A DNA stretch of 57,345 nt from Clostridia bacterium (GTDB lineage: Bacteria > Bacillota > Clostridia > CAKSNL01 > HGM11501), in the NCBI GenBank assembly GCA_900766735.1, contig CAAFWO010000029.1, positions 1 to 57,345 on the forward strand, written 5' to 3'. Position numbers and translations under genes: made by a program. Below the pieces are notes generated by a model that had not been told where the DNA came from, searched no databases, and was given only the letters and a program-made list of their open reading frames with translations. This document shows positions 52,511 to 57,345 of this stretch, piece by piece. Positions within the stretch are counted from its first letter, which is position 1; each line of letters begins with the position of its first letter.

Positions 52511-53674
52511 ATGGAAAATATAATTGAAAAGGATTCTGAATACATCGCGCACACATATGCGCGCTTTCCGCTCGTGATAAAAGAGGGCAAGGGCTCGCTT
52601 TTATATGATCAGGACGGGAAGGAATATATCGACATGGCCTCCGGCATCGCGGTCGCAAGCTTCGGCTACGGCGATGAGGAGTGGGAAAAGGCCGTGTCCT
52701 CCCAGGCGAAAAAGCTTTCCCACACGTCAAACCTTTTTTACTCAGAGCCGTGCGTTCTGCTGGCAGAGGAGCTCATAAAAAGGACTCACATGGGCAAGGT
52801 CTTTTTCTCAAACTCGGGAGCGGAGGCGAACGAGTGCGCCATCAAGGCGGCGAGAAAATGCGCCCAGGAGGAAAAGGGGAAAGAATATTACAACATAATC
52901 ACGCTTAAAAACAGCTTTCACGGCCGCACGGTGACGACGCTTGCCGCAACCGGACAGGACGCGTTCCACAAGGATTTTACGCCGCTCACCGAAGGGTTTT
53001 TATATGCCGATGCGAATGATTTTGACTCGGTAAAGGCGCTGGCAAAGGAACATAAGTGCGCGGCGATTATGTTTGAGCCGGTTCAGGGCGAGGGCGGCGT
53101 TATGCCGCTTGACAAAGAATTTCTTGAAAAGACCGCGGCGTTTGCCAAGGAGAACGGCATTTTGCTCGTCGCCGACGAGGTGCAGACGGGAAACGGCCGC
53201 ACGGGAAAGCTCTACGGCTATATGCACTATAACATCGAGCCCGACATTTTTTCAACCGCCAAGGGCTTGGGCGGCGGCCTTCCCATCGGCGCTACGGTGA
53301 TGACGGGGCGCGTTGCCTCCCATCTTACCCCCGGCACGCACGGGTCGACCTTCGGGGGAAACCCCATATGCGCGGCCGGCGCGCTCACCGTGATAGAGAG
53401 GCTGACGGACTCGTTTTTATCCGAGGTCGGGAAAAAGGGCGACTATATTAAGTCGGAGCTTTCCGGCGCGAAGGGCGTTAGATCCGTCTCCGGGCTCGGC
53501 TTAATGGTCGGCTTAAAGACGGAAAAGAGCGCGGACGAGGTAATAGCCTGCTGCCGCGAGCACGGAGTCATCGCCATAAAGGCGAAGGACAGGGTGCGCC
53601 TTCTTCCGGCACTAAACATTCCGGAGGAGCTCTTAAAAAAAGCGGTCTCGGTAATCAAGGAAGCCTGCGAATAA
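52511..53674 (+). CDS. argD: Acetylornithine aminotransferase
   Basis: PLP-dependent transamination of N-acetylglutamate semialdehyde to N-acetylornithine. The 387-residue protein has the class III aminotransferase blocks NSGAEANECAIKAARK, SFHGRTVTTLAATGQ, VADEVQTGNGRTG, and the PLP-binding Lys251 in FSTAKGLGGGLPIGA. It starts four bases after argB and ends the operon. Its stop codon abuts the stop of the opposing Crp/Fnr gene (TAATCA). argF, argG and argH are not in this window. Confidence 0.96.
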   Translation: MENIIEKDSEYIAHTYARFPLVIKEGKGSLLYDQDGKEYIDMASGIAVASFGYGDEEWEKAVSSQAKKLSHTSNLFYSEPCVLLAEELIKRTHMGKVFFSNSGAEANECAIKAARKCAQEEKGKEYYNIITLKNSFHGRTVTTLAATGQDAFHKDFTPLTEGFLYADANDFDSVKALAKEHKCAAIMFEPVQGEGGVMPLDKEFLEKTAAFAKENGILLVADEVQTGNGRTGKLYGYMHYNIEPDIFSTAKGLGGGLPIGATVMTGRVASHLTPGTHGSTFGGNPICAAGALTVIERLTDSFLSEVGKKGDYIKSELSGAKGVRSVSGLGLMVGLKTEKSADEVIACCREHGVIAIKAKDRVRLLPALNIPEELLKKAVSVIKEACE

Positions 53675-54322
53675 TCATTTTGAGGAGGGCGGAAGAGAAA
53701 ACCGCCTTCCTTTTGATTTAAATGCGCCCTCTTTTCTTAAGAGCGAAATGCTCCGCGAAAGCGCGCTTCGCTCCATACAGAGGTATTCGGCCAGCTCCTC
53801 CTGGCTTTTGTCGATCTCAAAGGTGTCCGCCTTCTTTTTGATCCTTTCGTGCTCCAAGTACGAAATGATCTTTTCTTTCGCGGTTTTTTCCTTAAGGATC
53901 GAAAGGTGAAGAGTTTTTTCGGCAATGCGCTCCGACGCCATCTTAAAAAGGTTGGAAAGCACAACCGTGTGGTAATAGCATGCCTTTTCGCACGGGTGAA
54001 GGAGCTTTGCATAGTCAAAAAATAGGACGGAGGAATCAGTCTCGGAATAAAAGCCTATCTTTCCGCCGGCCGGCGGCGAAAAGAAGAGCTCGCCCGCCGC
54101 GTCGCCCTTTTTTAATAACTCGGTCATATAGCGCCCGCCGCATGAAAAAAATTCTGCGCGGATAACCCCCTCGGCGACGACCAAAACCTTCGTGATGCGC
54201 TCCTGATCGGAAAAACAGATCTCCTCCCCCTGCATATAGTAGTTTACCGAGCAGGCCATACAATCCGTGAATTTTTTTATGTCGGAGCGCGGAACACCCG
54301 AAAACACCGTTGTTTTAAGCAT
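53675..54322 (-). CDS. Crp/Fnr-family transcriptional regulator
   Basis: A 215-residue regulator with an N-terminal cyclic-nucleotide-binding-like beta barrel (about 15-125; LVVAEGVIRAEFFSCGGRYM) and a C-terminal winged helix (about 140-205; SQEELAEYLCMERSALSRSI and SLLRKEGAF). Cysteines at 21 and 24 (DCMAC) are near the N terminus but the four-Cys cluster pattern of FNR is not evident, so oxygen sensing through an iron-sulfur cluster is unproven. It is divergent from nrdD with a palindrome between. The start has only a weak ribosome-binding site (GGGGGT). Confidence 0.9.
   Translation of the reverse strand: MLKTTVFSGVPRSDIKKFTDCMACSVNYYMQGEEICFSDQERITKVLVVAEGVIRAEFFSCGGRYMTELLKKGDAAGELFFSPPAGGKIGFYSETDSSVLFFDYAKLLHPCEKACYYHTVVLSNLFKMASERIAEKTLHLSILKEKTAKEKIISYLEHERIKKKADTFEIDKSQEELAEYLCMERSALSRSISLLRKEGAFKSKGRRFSLPPSSK
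53683..53720 (+). terminator. argD terminator inside the 3' end of the Crp/Fnr gene
   Basis: AGGAGGGCGG (53683-53692) pairs with CCGCCTTCCT (53702-53711) with one G-T, followed by TTTGATTT. On the minus strand the same bases encode the last residues of the regulator (GRRFSLPPSSK). Confidence 0.75.
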
Positions 54323-54386
54323 TTTTATACCCCCTATATATAGATGATGATTTGATGAAAATATACTATATATTGAATTATATCAC

Positions 54387-54412
54387 AATATTGTTGCAAT
54401 TGCAACAATATT
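54387..54412. promoter_or_regulatory. Perfect 26-bp palindrome between crp/fnr-like gene and nrdD
   Basis: Each half reads AATATTGTTGCAA followed by its exact complement. It ends four bases before the predicted nrdD -35 box, where an activator of the Crp/Fnr class would bind. Its core is neither the CRP (TGTGA) nor the FNR (TTGAT) half-site. A nearby CTATATATTG at 54366-54375 resembles the core of an NrdR box. Confidence 0.75.
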
Positions 54413-54416
54413 TGTT

Positions 54417-54444
54417 TTACTTTGCTTTTACCGTAGTATATAAT
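54417..54444 (+). promoter_or_regulatory. Predicted promoter of nrdDG
   Basis: TTTACT (54417-54422), a 16-bp spacer and TATAAT (54439-54444), 41 bases before nrdD. The weak -35 box fits a need for an activator. Confidence 0.6.
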
Positions 54445-54485
54445 AATGAGGCACATAGAAAAAAGGAGTTAAGGGGAGTAAAAAT

Positions 54486-56669
54486 ATGAAGATAATTAAA
54501 AGAAACGGCTCTGAAGAGGAATTTGACAGACTGAAAATCAAAAAGGCTATTGAGGGCGCGAATAAGGCGACCTCCGGTGTGAGGGAGCTGACACCCAGGC
54601 AGATCGACTACATATCCCTGGTCATCGAGGACTATTGCAAGGATATCGGGCGGGCAATGTCGGTCGAGGAGATTCAGGAGCTTGTCGAGACTCATATTAT
54701 ACTTCAGGGAGCTCCCGAAACCGCAAAAAGGTATATAAGATACCGCTTCACGAGAAACTTAGCGCGTGTCGCGAACACGACCGACAACCAGATTTTAACG
54801 CTCATCGAGTGCAATAACGAAGAGGTCAAGCAGGAAAACTCCAACAAAAACCCCACCGTCAACAGCGTTCAGCGCGACTATATGGCCGGCGAGGTGAGCA
54901 AGGACTTAACAAAGAGGATACTTCTTCCGCGCGATGTTGTCGAAGCGCACGAGAGCGGAATAATTCACTTCCACGACGCGGACTATTTTGCACAGCACAT
55001 GCATAACTGCGACCTTGTCAATTTAGACGATATGCTCCAGAACGGCACGGTCATTTCCGGCACGATGATTGAAAAGCCGCACAGCTTTTCCACGGCGTGC
55101 AATATCGCGACGCAGATCATCGCACAGGTCGCGTCCAACCAGTACGGCGGCCAGAGCATCAGCTTAACGCATCTTGCACCGTTCGTTCAGATCTCGCGCG
55201 AGAAGATCAAAAAGCAGGTGCTTGCCGAGATCGAGGATTCCGGAGCCATCGTTCCGGAGGACAAGGTGGACAAGATCGTCGAGACAAGGCTGTTAGACGA
55301 GATAAAGCGCGGAGTTCAGACCATCCAGTATCAGGTCGTAACGCTTTTGACGACGAACGGACAGGCTCCGTTTGTCACGGTGTTTATGTATCTTAACGAA
55401 GCGAAGGACCCGGTATTAAAGCACGACCTTGCGCTCATTATCGAAGAGGTGTTAAAACAGCGCCACAAGGGCGTTAAGAACGAGGCCGGAGTTTACGTTA
55501 CGCCGGCGTTCCCCAAGCTTATCTATGTTCTGGAGGATGACAACATCACCGAGGATTCGCCCTATTGGTATTTAACCGAGCTTGCGGCAAAGTGCACGGC
55601 TAAAAGAATGGTGCCGGACTATATCTCCGAAAAGATGATGTTCGAGCTTAAGAAAGACAAAAACGGAAACGGAAACTGCTATCCCTGCATGGGCTGCAGA
55701 AGCTTTTTGACCCCCTATGTCGACAAGGACGGAAAGCCCAAATATTACGGCCGTTTCAACCAGGGCGTCGTAACGCTCAACCTGGTCGACGTTGCATGCA
55801 CGGCGTGCAAAGAGGCGAAAAACGAAGAGCGCTTCTGGCAGGTGCTTGATGAGAGACTTGAGCTTTGCCACAGGGCGTTAAAGTGCCGCCACGAGAGGCT
55901 TGAAGGCACACTGTCCGACGCGGCGCCGATCCTTTGGCAGTACGGCGCGATCGCCCGTCTTCCCAAGGGCGCGCCGATAACCGAGCTTTTGCACGGCGGA
56001 TATTCTACAATTTCTCTGGGCTTTGCCGGACTCTGGGAGTGCGTTTATGAGGTAATCGGTAAAAAGCTCACCGAGGAAGAGGGCGAAAAGTTCGGGTTAA
56101 GAATTCTTGAAAAGATGAACGAGGCATGCAAAAAGTGGAAGGCGGAGGAAAACATCGACTATTCGATATACGGAACGCCGCTTGAATCCACGACCTATAA
56201 GTTCGCAAAGTGCTTACAGAAGCGCTTCGGCAAGATAAAGGGCGTGACGGACAAAAACTACATCACAAATTCCTATCATGTTCACGTTACCGAGAATATC
56301 GACGCATTTTCAAAGCTTGCTCTCGAGGCGAAGTTCCAGGCACTGTCTCCCGGCGGAGCTATAAGCTATGTTGAAGTGCCCAATATGCAGGACAATATCG
56401 ACGCGGTGCTTGAAGTTATGAAGTTCATCTATAATAACATAATGTATGCCGAGCTCAACACGAAGTCCGACTATTGCCAGGTCTGCGGCTACGACGGCGA
56501 GATCATGATAAAGGACGTTGACTCGAAGCTCATCTGGGAATGCCCCAACTGCGGAAACCGCGACCAGAGCAAGATGAACGTCGCGAGAAGAACCTGCGGC
56601 TACATCGGTTCGCAGTTCTGGAATCAGGGAAGAACGCAGGAAATCAAGGAAAGGGTCTTGCATCTTTAA
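54486..56669 (+). CDS. nrdD: Anaerobic ribonucleoside-triphosphate reductase
   Basis: Class III glycyl radical ribonucleotide reductase that makes deoxyribonucleotides without oxygen. The 727-residue protein has an N-terminal ATP-cone (about 1-90; KIIKRNGSEEEFDRLKIKKA) for allosteric control. The catalytic barrel contains HFHDADYFAQHMHNCDLVNL and GNCYPCMGCRSFL. The C-terminal zinc site is CQVCG and CPNCG, and the glycyl radical loop is RRTCGYIG with Gly705. GGGGAG precedes the ATG. The activase follows after three bases. Confidence 0.97.
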   Translation: MKIIKRNGSEEEFDRLKIKKAIEGANKATSGVRELTPRQIDYISLVIEDYCKDIGRAMSVEEIQELVETHIILQGAPETAKRYIRYRFTRNLARVANTTDNQILTLIECNNEEVKQENSNKNPTVNSVQRDYMAGEVSKDLTKRILLPRDVVEAHESGIIHFHDADYFAQHMHNCDLVNLDDMLQNGTVISGTMIEKPHSFSTACNIATQIIAQVASNQYGGQSISLTHLAPFVQISREKIKKQVLAEIEDSGAIVPEDKVDKIVETRLLDEIKRGVQTIQYQVVTLLTTNGQAPFVTVFMYLNEAKDPVLKHDLALIIEEVLKQRHKGVKNEAGVYVTPAFPKLIYVLEDDNITEDSPYWYLTELAAKCTAKRMVPDYISEKMMFELKKDKNGNGNCYPCMGCRSFLTPYVDKDGKPKYYGRFNQGVVTLNLVDVACTACKEAKNEERFWQVLDERLELCHRALKCRHERLEGTLSDAAPILWQYGAIARLPKGAPITELLHGGYSTISLGFAGLWECVYEVIGKKLTEEEGEKFGLRILEKMNEACKKWKAEENIDYSIYGTPLESTTYKFAKCLQKRFGKIKGVTDKNYITNSYHVHVTENIDAFSKLALEAKFQALSPGGAISYVEVPNMQDNIDAVLEVMKFIYNNIMYAELNTKSDYCQVCGYDGEIMIKDVDSKLIWECPNCGNRDQSKMNVARRTCGYIGSQFWNQGRTQEIKERVLHL

Positions 56670-56672
56670 GCC

Positions 56673-57188
56673 ATGAATTACTCTGCGATCAAAAATTATG
56701 ACATTGCAAACGGCCTCGGCGTCCGGGTGACGCTGTTCGTCTCCGGGTGCACTCATCACTGCGAGGGGTGCTTCAATGAGGAGACGTGGAGCTTTTCGTC
56801 CGGCAAGCCCTTCACGAAGGAGACCGAGGACGAGATAATAAAGCTCCTTTCGCCGGACTACATAAAAGGGCTCACGCTGCTTGGCGGCGAGCCGATGGAA
56901 AAGGTCAATCAGGCGGCGCTTTACCCCTTTGTCAAGAGGGTGAAGGAGACATATCCGGATAAAAACATCTGGTGCTATTCGGGCTATACGTTAGACGAGA
57001 TAACAAAAGGGCGCGCGCACATGGACGTGACGGACGCACTGCTCGGATTTATCGACGTTTTGGTCGATGGCGAGTTTAAAAAAGAGCTCTACAGCATCGC
57101 TCTTAAATTTCGCGGCTCGTCAAACCAGCGGGTCATTGACCTTAAGGAAACATTAAAGCAAGGTAAAACAGTATTACTCTTAGAGTAA
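56673..57188 (+). CDS. nrdG: Anaerobic ribonucleotide reductase activating protein
   Basis: Radical SAM activase that installs the glycyl radical on NrdD. The 171-residue protein has the CxxxCxxC site at Cys26, Cys30 and Cys33 in GCTHHCEGCFNEETW, GLTLLGGEPM, and NIWCYSGYTLDEI. Length and motifs match NrdG. The nrdDG pair is the usual arrangement. No ribosome-binding site is needed beyond the nrdD end, where translation is probably coupled. Confidence 0.97.
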   Translation: MNYSAIKNYDIANGLGVRVTLFVSGCTHHCEGCFNEETWSFSSGKPFTKETEDEIIKLLSPDYIKGLTLLGGEPMEKVNQAALYPFVKRVKETYPDKNIWCYSGYTLDEITKGRAHMDVTDALLGFIDVLVDGEFKKELYSIALKFRGSSNQRVIDLKETLKQGKTVLLLE

Positions 57189-57227
57189 CCTATCAAACTC
57201 CTTATAAGAGAAAAAAAGCGTCATACG

Positions 57228-57345
57228 TGAAGTGAACCCAAAAGTTTAGACAAAAATTCAATATTAACTTGCTTGTGAATGAGTTCGGTATTGCACCGGA
57301 CTCATTCCTTTTAGTTTGATAGAAATTCTTTCGTTGTTGTAGTAA
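57228..57345 (-). mobile_element. Right end of an IS3-family (IS150-like) insertion sequence, cut by the window edge
   Basis: TGAAGTGAACCCAAAAGTTT (57228-57247) followed by AGACA looks like a terminal inverted repeat starting with TG, as in IS3-family elements. The enclosed minus-strand sequence encodes a transposase C-terminus. The element is intact up to the window edge; its other end and target duplication are outside. Confidence 0.8.
57264..57344 (-). CDS. IS3-family transposase OrfB, C-terminal fragment (partial)
   Basis: The minus strand reads YYNNERISIKLKGMSPVQYR, then THSQAS and stop. This is the characteristic tail of IS150-type IS3 transposases, which carry the DDE integrase core upstream. 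Only 26 codons lie inside the window. Confidence 0.85.
   Translation of the reverse strand, partial: YYNNERISIKLKGMSPVQYRTHSQAS

Noticed and set aside
53675..54322. Calling the Crp/Fnr-type protein an oxygen-sensing FNR
   Set aside because: The expected set of four cluster-binding cysteines cannot be recognised.
1..57345. CRISPR arrays, rRNA genes, riboswitches and prophage
   Set aside because: No regularly spaced direct repeats, no rRNA sequence, no recognisable riboswitch core and no phage structural genes were found by reading the window.

Overview
The window looks like chromosomal DNA of an anaerobic, low-to-mid GC Firmicute of the class Clostridia, probably an uncultured gut-type lineage. 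The reasons are the clostridial gene order queA-tgt-yajC-TIGR04086 protein-secD-secF, an oxygen-sensitive class III ribonucleotide reductase with its activase, a second glycyl radical enzyme, strong Shine-Dalgarno sequences, and many sigma-A promoters with TTGACA/TATAAT-like boxes and 17-bp spacers. The species cannot be named from this sequence.

Layout. 0-2.4 kb: a hairpin repeat, then a minus-strand corA / tandem class II aldolase pair. 2.5-14.9 kb: a mostly plus-strand housekeeping block (rpmB, acpS, nnrD/E, mazEF, SpoIID-like protein, queA, tgt, yajC, secD, secF), with a small antitoxin-like gene remnant between queA and tgt. 15-19.4 kb: an iron-dependent alcohol dehydrogenase, an exported LRR/SLH/transglutaminase-like protein and galK. 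19.5-22.8 kb: trmN6-like, rsmI, a histidine phosphatase and an AraC regulator, behind a hairpin-rich leader. 22.8-27.8 kb: a divergent AraC regulator, a Gfo/Idh/MocA oxidoreductase, a glycyl-radical activase and an uncharacterised glycyl radical enzyme. 27.9-29.5 kb: tRNA-Trp and an AT-richer GNAT-nucleotidyltransferase fusion. 29.7-34.6 kb: ftsH, a DUF308 protein, a DeoR regulator and a GDPD-PHP fusion.

34.6-43.0 kb is a decaying carbohydrate-related region. It holds an alcohol dehydrogenase with an internal deletion, a frameshifted PocR-AraC regulator, an intact FAD oxidoreductase, a GH99-like exported protein with an in-frame TAA, an F5/8C plus stalk-domain protein with two in-frame TAGs and a frameshift, and an intact beta-helix protein. 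43.3-45.5 kb is an AT-richer, probably acquired pair of radical SAM genes. 45.7-49.3 kb encodes a heterodimeric ABC exporter. 49.5-53.7 kb is an argC-argJ-argB-argD operon behind three ArgR-like palindromes. 53.7-57.2 kb has a Crp/Fnr-type regulator divergent from nrdD-nrdG, with a perfect 26-bp palindrome between them. The right edge is the end of an IS3-family element.

The best candidate for an undescribed system is the 22.8-27.8 kb glycyl radical enzyme locus. Its active-site loop lacks the Cys-x-Glu signature of the characterised dehydratase and lyase subfamilies, and its partner oxidoreductase suggests a polyol- or sugar-like substrate. The two-gene radical SAM operon and the GDPD-PHP fusion come next. 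All calls were made by reading the sequence; no database search was run.
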